This document shows positions 1-11,258 of a stretch of 64,000 nt of DNA, piece by piece. Positions within the stretch are counted from its first letter, which is position 1. Every line of letters starts with the position of its first letter. Both the position numbers and the translations under genes were made by a program. This DNA comes from Euwallacea fornicatus (lineage: Eukaryota > Arthropoda > Insecta > Coleoptera > Curculionidae): NCBI RefSeq assembly GCF_040115645.1, contig NW_027096067.1, positions 124,001 through 188,000 on the forward strand. Reading direction: 5' to 3'. Below the pieces are notes generated by a model that was not told the origin of the DNA, ran no database searches, and was given only the letters and a program-made list of their open reading frames with translations.

Positions 1-160
1 GATTTGTTGTGACGTCTCAAAGATCTCGTGGAGCTGATTAATTTGACACTTCGTTTAAGAAATGTGGTGATCATTTGCCGAAGTCATCGAGCTTCGAAGT
101 TTGAAATGTTACAAAAGTTGTGTGTTTGAACATATAAAGTACTATTTGTCTTGGAAATTT
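1..160 (+). repeat. Divergent monomer subtype D (truncated by window edge)
   Basis: This is the most divergent monomer type seen. Diagnostics are GACGTCTCAAAG, CGTGGAGCTG, ACTTCGTTTAAGAAATG, GTGGTGATCATTTG and AAGTCATCGAG. The same subtype starts at 5984, 8799, 14079 and about 14255, and I saw none to the right of 14.5 kb. It still keeps the flanking conserved blocks (GAGCTGATTAATTTGACAC and AAAGTACTATTT), so it is an older branch of the same family and not a different repeat. Confidence 0.9.
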
Positions 161-1229
161 ATCAAGAGGCAATCATGATGTGTTGTGTCATTTTAAAGAT
201 CTCGTCGTGCTGATTAATTTGACACTTTGTTTAACAAATTTGGTTCTTATTTGCCGAAGTTATCGAGCTTCAAAGTTTGAAAAGTCACAAAAGTTTTGTG
301 TTTGAGCACATAAAGTACTATTTGTCTTGGAAATTCAACAAGATGCAATCATCATGTGTTGTGTCATTTTAAAGATCTCGTCGAGCTGATTAATTTGACA
401 CTTTGTTTAACAAATTTGGGTCTCATTTGAGGAAGTTATCGATCTACAAAGTGTGAAAAGTCACAAAAGTTTTGTGTTTGAGCATATAAAGTACTATTTT
501 TCATGGAAATTCATCAAGATGCAATCATGATGTGTTGTGTTATTTTAAAGATCTCGTCGTGCTGATTAATTTGACACTTTGTTTAACAAATTTGGTCCTA
601 ATTTGCCGAAGTTATCGAGCTTCGAAGTTTGAAATGTTACAATAGTTGTGTGTTTGAGCACACAAAGTACTATTTTTCTTGGAAATGCAACAAGATGCAA
701 TCATGATTTGTTGCGACATCTTCAAAATCTCGTCGAGCTGATTAATGTGACACTTTGTTTAACAAATTTGGTCCTCATTTGCTGAAGTTATCGATCTACA
801 AAGTGTGAAAAGTCACAAAAGTTTTGTGTTTGACCATATAAAGTACTATTTTTCATGGAAATTCATTAAGATGCAATCATGATGTGTTGTGTTATTTTAA
901 AGATCTCGTCGAGCTGATTAATTTAACACTTTTTTAACAAATTTGGTCCTAATTTGCCGAAGTTATCGAGCTTCAAAGTTTGAAAAGTCACAAAAGTTGT
1001 GTGTTTGAGCACATAAAGTACTATTTGTCTTGGAAATTCATCAAGATGCAATCATGATGTGTTGTGTCATTTTAAAGGACTCTTCGAGCTGATTAATGTG
1101 ACACTTTGTTTAACAAATTTGGTCCTAATTTGCCGAAGTTATCGAGCTTCAAAGTTTGAAAAGTCACAAAAGTTGGGTGTTTGAGCACATAAAGTACTAT
1201 TTTTCATGGAAATTCATCAAGATGCAATC
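1..1229 (+). repeat. 7-monomer block shared with 5984-7212
   Basis: Matches 5984-7212 at an offset of 5983 bp (34 x 176 minus 1). Both begin with the divergent subtype (GATTTGTTGTGACGTCTC) and run through TTTGAGGAAG, TTTGCTGAAG and the 1-bp deletion (928/6911). They part where GATTTGTTGCGAC here faces GATGTGTTGTGTC there. The block may continue left of the window. Confidence 0.85.
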
Positions 1230-1526
1230 ATGATTTGTTGCGACATCTTCAAAATCTCGTCGAGCTGATTAATGTGACACTTTGTTTAACAAATTTGGTC
1301 CTAATTTGCCGAAGTTATCGAGCTTCAAAGTTTGAAAAGTCACAAAAGTTGTGTGTTTGAGCACATAAAGTACTATTTGTCTTGGAAATTCATCAAGATG
1401 CAATCATGATGTGTTGTGTCATTTTAAAGGACTCTTCGAGCTGATTAATGTGACACTTTGTTTAACAAATTTGGTCCTAATTTGCCGAAGTTATCGAGCT
1501 TCAAAGTTTGAAAAGTCACAAAAGTT
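199..1526 (+). repeat. 11-monomer block duplication, copy 1
   Basis: Matches 2134-3461 at an offset of 1935 bp (11 x 176 minus 1). The offset is one base short because the 1-bp deletion near 928 lies inside the 1935-bp interval. Shared markers include GGTTCTTATT at about 242/2177, TTTGAGGAAG, the 1-bp deletion at about 928/2863 and AAAGGACTCTTCGAG. The match ends where AGTTGGGTG (1523) faces AGTTGTGTG (3458). Confidence 0.85.
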
Positions 1527-1712
1527 GGGTGTTTGAGCACATAAAGTACTATTTTTCATGGAAATTCATCAAGATGCAATCATGATTTGTTGCGACATCT
1601 TCAAAATCTCGTCGAGCTGATTAATGTGACACTTTGTTTAACAAATTTGGTCCTAATTTGCCGAAGTTATCGAGCTTCAAAGTTTGAAAAGTCACAAAAG
1701 TTGTGTGTTTGA
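1009..1712 (+). repeat. Dimer (352-bp) tandem duplication
   Basis: Two adjacent copies of a two-monomer unit. The rare AAAGGACTCTTCGAG form recurs at 1074 and 1426 (offset exactly 352), each followed by an AGTTGGGTG + TTTTTCATGG monomer and then a GATTTGTTGCGAC monomer. The pair reappears at about 2944-3647 as part of the 11-monomer duplication, where the copies have begun to diverge. Confidence 0.8.
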
Positions 1713-2052
1713 GCATATAAAGTACTATTTGTCTTGGAAATTCATCAAGATGCAATCATGATGTGTTGTGTCATTTTAAAGATCTCGTCGAGCTGATTAA
1801 TTTGACACTTTGTTTAACAAATTTGGGTCTCATTTGCCGAAGTTATCGATCTACAAAGTGTGAAAAGTCACAAAAGTTTTGTGTTTGAGCACATAAAGTA
1901 CTATTTGTCTTGGAAATTCAACAAGATGCAATCATCATGTGTTGTGACATCTTCAAAATCTCGTCGAGCTGATTAATTTGACATTTTGTTTAACAAATTT
2001 GGTCCTCATTTGCCGAAGTTAACGAGCTTCGAAGTTTGAAATGTTACAATAG

Positions 2053-2072
2053 TTGTGTGTTTGAGCACACAA
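2053..2072. repeat. 7-bp dyad with 6-nt loop in the CACACAAAG monomer variant (representative)
   Basis: TTGTGTG-TTTGAG-CACACAA is a perfect 7-bp inverted repeat around a 6-nt loop. It exists only in monomers with C at position 149. The majority form has T there (CACATAA), leaving one mismatch. The same dyad starts at 656, 19124, 20004, 20708, 21412, 22644, 23172, 24228, 24932, 34436, 34788, 37780, 56962 and 60833, and at further CACACAAAG monomers in the left 17 kb. Any cruciform or protein-binding role is speculation. Confidence 0.7.
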
Positions 2073-2133
2073 AGTACTATTTTTCTTGGAAATGCAACAA
2101 GATGCAATCATGATTTGTTGCGACATCTTCAAA

Positions 2134-3461
2134 ATCTCGTCGTGCTGATTAATTTGACACTTTGTTTAACAAATTTGGTTCTTATTTGCCGAAGTTATCG
2201 AGCTTCAAAGTTTGAAAAGTCACAAAAGTTTTGTGTTTGAGCACATAAAGTACTATTTGTCTTGGAAATTCAACAAGATGCAATCATCATGTGTTGTGTC
2301 ATTTTAAAGATCTCGTCGAGCTGATTAATTTGACACTTTGTTTAACAAATTTGGGTCTCATTTGAGGAAGTTATCGATCTACAAAGTGTGAAAAGTCACA
2401 AAAGTTTTGTGTTTGAGCATATAAAGTACTATTTTTCATGGAAATTCATCAAGATGCAATCATGATGTGTTGTGTTATTTTAAAGATCTCGTCGTGCTGA
2501 TTAATTTGACACTTTGTTTAACAAATTTGGTCCTAATTTGCCGAAGTTATCGAGCTTCGAAGTTTGAAATGTTACAATAGTTGTGTGTTTGAGCACACAA
2601 AGTACTATTTTTCTTGGAAATGCAACAAGATGCAATCATGATTTGTTGCGACATCTTCAAAATCTCGTCGAGCTGATTAATGTGACACTTTGTTTAACAA
2701 ATTTGGTCCTCATTTGCTGAAGTTATCGATCTACAAAGTGTGAAAAGTCACAAAAGTTTTGTGTTTGACCATATAAAGTACTATTTTTCATGGAAATTCA
2801 TTAAGATGCAATCATGATGTGTTGTGTTATTTTAAAGATCTCGTCGAGCTGATTAATTTAACACTTTTTTAACAAATTTGGTCCTAATTTGCCGAAGTTA
2901 TCGAGCTTCAAAGTTTGAAAAGTCACAAAAGTTGTGTGTTTGAGCACATAAAGTACTATTTGTCTTGGAAATTCATCAAGATGCAATCATGATGTGTTGT
3001 GTCATTTTAAAGGACTCTTCGAGCTGATTAATGTGACACTTTGTTTAACAAATTTGGTCCTAATTTGCCGAAGTTATCGAGCTTCAAAGTTTGAAAAGTC
3101 ACAAAAGTTGGGTGTTTGAGCACATAAAGTACTATTTTTCATGGAAATTCATCAAGATGCAATCATGATTTGTTGCGACATCTTCAAAATCTCGTCGAGC
3201 TGATTAATGTGACACTTTGTTTAACAAATTTGGTCCTAATTTGCCGAAGTTATCGAGCTTCAAAGTTTGAAAAGTCACAAAAGTTGTGTGTTTGAGCACA
3301 TAAAGTACTATTTGTCTTGGAAATTCATCAAGATGCAATCATGATGTGTTGTGTCATTTTAAAGGACTCTTCGAGCTGATTAATGTGACACTTTGTTTAA
3401 CAAATTTGGTCCTAATTTGCCGAAGTTATCGAGCTTCAAAGTTTGAAAAGTCACAAAAGTT
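2134..3461 (+). repeat. 11-monomer block duplication, copy 2
   Basis: Second copy of 199-1526. The left junction lies inside a monomer, at ATCTCGTCGTGC, and is not at the copy-1 monomer edge: upstream of it this copy has the ACATCTTCAAA form where copy 1 has TCATTTTAAAG. An exchange point within the monomer is implied. Confidence 0.85.
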
Positions 3462-4823
3462 GTGTGTTTGAGCACATGAAGTACTATTTTTCATGGAAAT
3501 TCATCAAGATGCAATCATGATGTGTTGTGTTATTTTAAAGATCTCGTCGTGCTGATTAATTTGACACTTTGTTTAACAAATTTGGTCCTAATTTCCCGAA
3601 GTTATCGAGCTTCAAAGTTTGAAAAGTCACAAAAGTTGGGTGTTTGAGCACATAAAGTACTATTTGTTTTGGAAATTCAACAAGATGCAATCATGATGTG
3701 TTGTGTCATTTTAAAGATCTCGTCGAGCTGATTAATTTGACACTTTGTTTAACAAATTTGGGTCTCATTTGCGGAAGTTATCGATCTACAAAGTGTGAAA
3801 AGTCACAAAAGTTTTGTGTTTGAGCACATAAAGTACTATTTGTCTTGGAAATTCAACAAGATGCAATCATCATGTGTTGTGACATCTTCAAAATCTCGTC
3901 GAGCTGATTAATTTGACATTTTGTTTAACAAATTTGGTCCTCATTTGCCGAAGTTAACGAGCTTCGAAGTTTGAAATGTTACAATAGTTGTGTGTTTGAG
4001 CACACAAAGTACTATTTTTCTTGGAAATGCAACAAGATGCAATCATGATTTGTTGCGACATCTTCAAAATCTCGTCGAGCTGATTAATGTGACACTTTGT
4101 TTAACAAATTTGGTCCTCATTTGCTGAAGTTATCGATCTACAAAGTGTGAAAAGTCACAAAAGTTTTGTGTTTGACCATATAAAGTACTATTTTTCATGG
4201 AAATTCATTAAGATGCAATCATGATGTGTTGTGTTATTTTAAAGATCTCGTCGAGCTGATTAATTTGACACTTTGTTTAACAAATTTGGGTCTCATTTGA
4301 GGAAGTTATCGATCTACAAAGTGTGAAAAGTCACAAAAGTTTTGTGTTTGAGCATATAAAGTACTATTTTTCATGGAAATTCATCAAGATGCAATCATGA
4401 TGTGTTGTGTCATTTTAAAGATCTCGTCGAGCTGATTAATTTGACACTTTGTTTAACAAATTTGGTCCTCATTTGCCGAAGTTAACGAGCTTCGAAGTTT
4501 GAAATGTTACAATAGTTGTGTGTTTGAGCACACAAAGTACTATTTTTCTTGGAAATGCAACAAGATGCAATCATGATTTGTTGCGACATCTTCAAAATCT
4601 CGTCGAGCTGATTAATGTGACACTTTGTTTAACAAATTTGGTCCTCATTTGCTGAAGTTATCGATCTACAAAGTGTGAAAAGTCACAAAAGTTTTGTGTT
4701 TGACCATATAAAGTACTATTTTTCATGGAAATTCATTAAGATGCAATCATGATGTGTTGTGTTATTTTAAAGATCTCGTCGTGCTGATTAATTTGACACT
4801 TTGTTTAACAAATTTGGTCCTAA

Positions 4824-6109
4824 TTTGCCGAAGTTATCGAGCTTCAAAGTTTGAAAAGTCACAAAAGTTGGGTGTTTGAGCACATAAAGTACTATTTGTC
4901 TTGGAAATTCATCAAGATGCAATCATGATGTGTTGTGTCATTTTAAAGATCTCGTCGAGCTGATTAATTTGACACTTTGTTTAACAAATTTGGGTCTCAT
5001 TTGCCGAAGTTATCGATCTACAAAGTGTGAAAAGTCACAAAAGTTTTGTGTTTGAGCACATAAAGTACTACTTGTCTTGGAAATTCATCTTGATGCAATC
5101 ATGATGTGTTGTGACATCTTCAAAATCTCGTCGAGCTGATTAATGTGACACTTTGTTTAACAAATTTGGTTCTTATTTGCCGAAGTTATCGAGCTTCAAA
5201 GTTTGAAAAGTCACAAAAGTTGTGTGTTTGAGCATATAAAGTACTATTTGTCTTGGAAATTCATCAAGATGCAATCATGATGTGTTGTGACATCTTCAAA
5301 ATCTCGTCGAGCTGATTAATGTGACACTTTGTTTAACAAATTTGGTCCTAATTTGCCGAAGTTATCGAGCTTCAAAGTTTGAAAAGTCACAAAAGTTGTG
5401 TGTTTGAGCACATAAAGTACTATTTGTCTTGGAAATTCATCAAGATGCAATCATGATGTGTTGTGACATCTTCACAATCTCGTCGAGCTGATTAATGTGA
5501 CACTTTGTTTAACAAATTTGGTCCTCATTTGCTGAAGTTATCGATCTACAACATGTGAAAAGTCACAAAAGTTTTGTGTTTTGACCATATAAACTACTAT
5601 TTGTCTTGGAAATTCATCAAGATACAATCATGATGTGTTGTGTCATTTTAAAGATCTCATCGAGCTGATTAATTTGGCACTTTGTTTAACAAATTTGGTC
5701 CTAATTTGCCGAAGTTATCGAGCTTCAAAGTTTGAAAAGTCACAAAAGTTGGGTGTTTGAGCACATAAAGTACTATTTGTCTTGGAAATTCAACAAGATG
5801 CAATCATGATGTGTTGTGTCATTTTAAAGATCTCGTCGAGCTGATTAATTTGACACTTTCTTTAACAAATTTGGGTCTCATTTGCCGAAGTTATCGATCT
5901 ACAATGTGTGAAAAGTCACAAAAGTTTTGTGTTTGAGCACATAAAGTACTATTTGTCTTGGAAATTCATCAAGATGCAATCATGATTTGTTGTGACGTCT
6001 CAAAGATCTCGTGGAGCTGATTAATTTGACACTTCGTTTAAGAAATGTGGTGATCATTTGCCGAAGTCATCGAGCTTCGAAGTTTGAAATGTTACAAAAG
6101 TTGTGTGTT
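4824..6109 (+). repeat. 7-monomer block shared with 12919-14204
   Basis: Matches 12919-14204 at an offset of 8095 bp (46 x 176 minus 1). Shared rare markers are TTCATCTTGATGC (about 5088/13183), TCATTTTAAAGATCTCATCG with TTTGGCAC, the 1-bp insertion TGTTTTGACC (5578/13673) and ACTTTCTTTAAC. Three private differences were seen: ACATGTG/AAGTGTG (about 5552/13647), ATACAATC/ATACCATC (about 5622/13717) and AAGATCTC/AAGTTCTC (about 6004/14099). Confidence 0.85.
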
Positions 6110-8798
6110 TGAACATATAAAGTACTATTTGTCTTGGAAATTTATCAAGAGGCAATCATGATGTGTTGTGTCATTTTAAAGATCTCGTCGTGCTGATTAA
6201 TTTGACACTTTGTTTAACAAATTTGGTTCTTATTTGCCGAAGTTATCGAGCTTCAAAGTTTGAAAAGTCACAAAAGTTTTGTGTTTGAGCACATAAAGTA
6301 CTATTTGTCTTGGAAATTCAACAAGATGCAATCATCATGTGTTGTGTCATTTTAAAGATCTCGTCGAGCTGATTAATTTGACACTTTGTTTAACAAATTT
6401 GGGTCTCATTTGAGGAAGTTATCGATCTACAAAGTGTGAAAAGTCACAAAAGTTTTGTGTTTGAGCATATAAAGTACTATTTTTCATGGAAATTCATCAA
6501 GATGCAATCATGATGTGTTGTGTTATTTTAAAGATCTCGTCGTGCTGATTAATTTGACACTTTGTTTAACAAATTTGGTCCTAATTTGCCGAAGTTATCG
6601 AGCTTCGAAGTTTGAAATGTTACAATAGTTGTGTGTTTGAGCACACAAAGTACTATTTTTCTTGGAAATGCAACAAGATGCAATCATGATTTGTTGCGAC
6701 ATCTTCAAAATCTCGTCGAGCTGATTAATGTGACACTTTGTTTAACAAATTTGGTCCTCATTTGCTGAAGTTATCGATCTACAAAGTGTGAAAAGTCACA
6801 AAAGTTTTGTGTTTGACCATATAAAGTACTATTTTTCATGGAAATTCATTAAGATGCAATCATGATGTGTTGTGTTATTTTAAAGATCTCGTCGAGCTGA
6901 TTAATTTAACACTTTTTTAACAAATTTGGTCCTAATTTGCCGAAGTTATCGAGCTTCAAAGTTTGAAAAGTCACAAAAGTTGTGTGTTTGAGCACATAAA
7001 GTACTATTTGTCTTGGAAATTCATCAAGATGCAATCATGATGTGTTGTGTCATTTTAAAGGACTCTTCGAGCTGATTAATGTGACACTTTGTTTAACAAA
7101 TTTGGTCCTAATTTGCCGAAGTTATCGAGCTTCAAAGTTTGAAAAGTCACAAAAGTTGGGTGTTTGAGCACATAAAGTACTATTTTTCATGGAAATTCAT
7201 CAAGATGCAATCATGATGTGTTGTGTCATTTTAAAGATCTCGTCGAGCTGATTAATTTGACACTTTGTTTAACAAATTTGGTCCTCATTTGCCGAAGTTA
7301 ACGAGCTTCGAAGTTTGAAATGTTACAATAGTTGTGTGTTTGAGCACACAAAGTACTATTTTTCTTGGAAATGCAACAAGATGCAATCATGATTTGTTGC
7401 GACATCTTCGAAATCTCGTCGAGCTGATTAATGTGACACTTTGTTTAACAAATTTGGTCCTCATTTGCTGAAGTTATCGATCTACAAAGTGTGAAAAGTC
7501 ACAAAAGTTTTGTGTTTGACCATATAAAGTACTATTTTTCATGGAAATTCATTAAGATGCAATCATGATGTGTTGTGTTATTTTAAAGATCTCGTCGAGC
7601 TGATTAATTTGACACTTTGTTTAACAAATTTGGTCCTAAGTTGCCGAAGTTATCGAGCTTCAAAGTGTGAAAAGTCACAAAAGTTTTGTGTTTGAGCACA
7701 TAAAGTACTATTTGTCTTGGAAATTCAACAAGATGCAATCATCATGTGTTGTGTCATTTTAAAGATCTCGTCGAGCTGATTAATTTGACACTTTGTTTAA
7801 CAAATTTGGGTCTCATTTGAGGAAGTTATCGATCTACAAAGTGTGAAAAGTCACAAAAGTTTTGTGTTTGAGCACATAAAGTACTATTTTTCATGGAAAT
7901 TCATCAAGATGCAATCATGATGTGTTGTGTCATTTTAAAGATCTCGTCGAGCTGATTAATTTGACACTTTGTTTAACAAATTTGGTCCTCATTTGCCGAA
8001 GTTAACGAGCTTCGAAGTTTGAAATGTTACAATAGTTGTGTGTTTGAGCACACAAAGTACTATTTTTCTTGGAAATGCAACAAGATGCAATCATGATTTG
8101 TTGCGACATCTTCAAAATCTCGTCGAGCTGATTAATGTGACACTTTGTTTAACAAATTTGGTCCTCATTTGCTGAAGTTATCGATCTACAAAGTGTGAAA
8201 AGTCACAAAAGTTTTGTGTTTGACCATATAAAGTACTATTTTTCATGGAAATTCATTAAGATGCAATCATGATGTGTTGTGTTATTTTAAAGATCTCGTC
8301 GAGCTGATTAATTTGACACTTTGTTTAACAAATTTGGTCCTAATTTGCCGAAGTTATCGAGCTTCAAAGTTTGAAAAGTCACAAAAGTTGTGTGTTTGAG
8401 CATATAAAGTACTATTTGTCTTGGAAATTCATCAAGATGCAATCATGATGTGTTGTGACATCTTCAAAATCTCGTCGAGCTGATTAATTTGACACTTTGT
8501 TTAACAAATTTGGTTCTTATTTGCCGAAGTTATCGAGCTTCAAAGTTTGAAAAGTCACAAAAGTTGTGTGTTTGAGCACATAAAGTACTATTTTTCATGG
8601 AAATTCATCAAGATGCAATCATGATGTGTTGTGTTATTTTAAAGATCTCGTCGTGCTGATTAATTTGACACTTTGTTTAACAAATTTGGTCCTAATTTGC
8701 CGAAGTTATCGAGCTTCAAAGTTTGAAAAGTCACAAAAGTTGGGTGTTTGAGCACATAAAGTACTATTTGTCTTGGAAATTCATCAAGATGCAATCAT
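5984..8798 (+). repeat. 16-monomer tandem block, copy 1
   Basis: A 2815-bp block (16 x 176 minus 1) followed directly by a shorter second copy at 8799. Both start with subtype D and share TTCGAAATCTC (7408/9871), CCTAAGTTGCC and TTTGAGGAAG monomers in the same order. A 1-bp deletion lies near 6911. Confidence 0.87.
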
Positions 8799-11258
8799 GA
8801 TTTGTTGTGACGTCTCAAAGATCTCGTGGAGCTGATTAATTTGACACTTCGTTTAAGAAATGTGGTGATCATTTGCCGAAGTCATCGAGCTTCGAAGTTT
8901 GAAATGTTACAAAAGTTGTGTGTTTGAACATATAAAGTACTATTTGTCTTGGAAATTTATCAAGAGGCAATCATGATGTGTTGTGTCATTTTAAAGATCT
9001 CGTCGTGCTGATTAATTTGACACTTTGTTTAACAAATTTGGTTCTTATTTGCCGAAGTTATCGAGCTTCAAAGTTTGAAAAGTCACAAAAGTTTTGTGTT
9101 TGAGCACATAAAGTACTATTTGTCTTGGAAATTCAACAAGATGCAATCATCATGTGTTGTGTCATTTTAAAGATCTCGTCGAGCTGATTAATTTGACACT
9201 TTGTTAAACAAATTTGGTCCTAATTTGCCGAAGTTATCGAGCTTCGAAGTTTGAAATGTTACAATAGTTGTGTGTTTGAGCACACAAAGTACTATTTTTC
9301 TTGGAAATGCAACAAGATGCAATCATGATTTGTTGCGACATCTTCAAAATCTCGTCGAGCTGATTAATGTGACACTTTGTTTAACAAATTTGGTCCTCAT
9401 TTGCTGAAGTTATCGATCTACAAAGTGTGAAAAGTCACAAAAGTTTTGTGTTTGACCATATAAAGTACTATTTTTCATGGAAATTCATTAAGATGCAATC
9501 ATGATGTGTTGTGTTATTTTAAAGATCTCGTCGAGCTGATTAATTTAACACTTTTTTAACAAATTTGGTCCTAATTTGCCGAAGTTATCGAGCTTCAAAG
9601 TTTGAAAAGTCACAAAAGTTGGGTGTTTGAGCACATAAAGTACTATTTTTCATGGAAATTCATCAAGATGCAATCATGATGTGTTGTGTCATTTTAAAGA
9701 TCTCGTCGAGCTGATTAATTTGACACTTTGTTTAACAAATTTGGTCCTCATTTGCCGAAGTTAACGAGCTTCGAAGTTTGAAATGTTACAATAGTTGTGT
9801 GTTTGAGCACACAAAGTACTATTTTTCTTGGAAATGCAACAAGATGCAATCATGATTTGTTGCGACATCTTCGAAATCTCGTCGAGCTGATTAATGTGAC
9901 ACTTTGTTTAACAAATTTGGTCCTCATTTGCTGAAGTTATCGATCTACAAAGTGTGAAAAGTCACAAAAGTTTTGTGTTTGACCATATAAAGTACTATTT
10001 TTCATGGAAATTCATTAAGATGCAATCATGATGTGTTGTGTTATTTTAAAGATCTCGTCGAGCTGATTAATTTGACACTTTGTTTAACAAATTTGGTCCT
10101 AAGTTGCCGAAGTTATCGAGCTTCAAAGTGTGAAAAGTCACAAAAGTTTTGTGTTTGAGCACATAAAGTACTATTTGTCTTGGAAATTCAACAAGATGCA
10201 ATCATCATGTGTTGTGTCATTTTAAAGATCTCGTCGAGCTGATTAATTTGACACTTTGTTTAACAAATTTGGGTCTCATTTGAGGAAGTTATCGATCTAC
10301 AAAGTGTGAAAAGTCACAAAAGTTTTGTGTTTGAGCACATAAAGTACTATTTTTCATGGAAATTCATCAAGATGCAATCATGATGTGTTGTGTCATTTTA
10401 AAGATCTCGTCGAGCTGATTAATTTGACACTTTGTTTAACAAATTTGGTCCTCATTTGCCGAAGTTAACGAGCTTCGAAGTTTGAAATGTTACAATAGTT
10501 GTGTGTTTGAGCACACAAAGTACTATTTTTCTTGGAAATGCAACAAGATGCAATCATGATTTGTTGCGACATCTTCAAAATCTCGTCGAGCTGATTAATG
10601 TGACACTTTGTTTAACAAATTTGGTCCTCATTTGCTGAAGTTATCGATCTACAAAGTGTGAAAAGTCACAAAAGTTTTGTGTTTGACCATATAAAGTACT
10701 ATTTTTCATGGAAATTCATTAAGATGCAATCATGATGTGTTGTGTTATTTTAAAGATCTCGTCGAGCTGATTAATTTGACACTTTGTTTAACAAATTTGG
10801 TCCTAATTTGCCGAAGTTATCGAGCTTCAAAGTTTGAAAAGTCACAAAAGTTGTGTGTTTGAGCATATAAAGTACTATTTGTCTTGGAAATTCATCAAGA
10901 TGCAATCATGATGTGTTGTGACATCTTCAAAATCTCGTCGAGCTGATTAATTTGACACTTTGTTTAACAAATTTGGTTCTTATTTGCCGAAGTTATCGAG
11001 CTTCAAAGTTTGAAAAGTCACAAAAGTTGTGTGTTTGAGCACATAAAGTACTATTTTTCATGGAAATTCATCAAGATGCAATCATGATGTGTTGTGTTAT
11101 TTTAAAGATCTCGTCGTGCTGATTAATTTGACACTTTGTTTAACAAATTTGGTCCTAATTTGCCGAAGTTATCGAGCTTCAAAGTTTGAAAAGTCACAAA
11201 AGTTGGGTGTTTGAGCACATAAAGTACTATTTGTCTTGGAAATTCATAAAGATGCAAT
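8799..11258 (+). repeat. 16-monomer tandem block, copy 2 with two monomers lost
   Basis: Second copy of 5984-8798. Two single-monomer losses are visible: one near 9210, where a monomer ending TTTGAGGAAG + CGATCTAC is skipped and a TTTGTTAAAC variant appears, and one near 9610, where the AAAGGACTCTTCGAG monomer is missing. After these the offset settles at 2463 bp (14 x 176 minus 1). The match ends near 11258, where GATGTGTTGTGACATC replaces subtype D. A 1-bp deletion lies near 9549. Confidence 0.85.

Larger units (their letters stand above)
1..5983 (+). repeat. Array segment I: heterogeneous left region
   Basis: About 34 monomers of mixed subtypes: TTTGCTGAAG + CGATCTAC, TTAACGAGCTTCGAAG + CACACAAAG, GGTTCTTATT and GGGTCTCATTTGAGG forms. 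It opens with the divergent CATTTGCCGAAGTCATCG subtype. It contains an 11-monomer block duplication and a dimer duplication (listed separately). A 1-bp deletion (CACTTTTTTAAC in place of CACTTTGTTTAAC) lies near 928 and 2863, and a 1-bp insertion (TGTTTTGACC) near 5578. No gene or non-satellite sequence was seen. Confidence 0.93.

Noticed and set aside
2055..2240. 61-codon open reading frames (here and at 19126, 20006, 20710, 21414, 22646, 23174, 24230, 24934, 34438, 34790, 37782, 56964, 60835)
   Set aside because: Each lies wholly within about one satellite monomer, starts with GTG, and exists because a TAA in the majority monomer is CAA in that variant. Since 176 is not a multiple of 3, the frame cannot continue through the array. 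No domain, promoter or codon bias supports coding.
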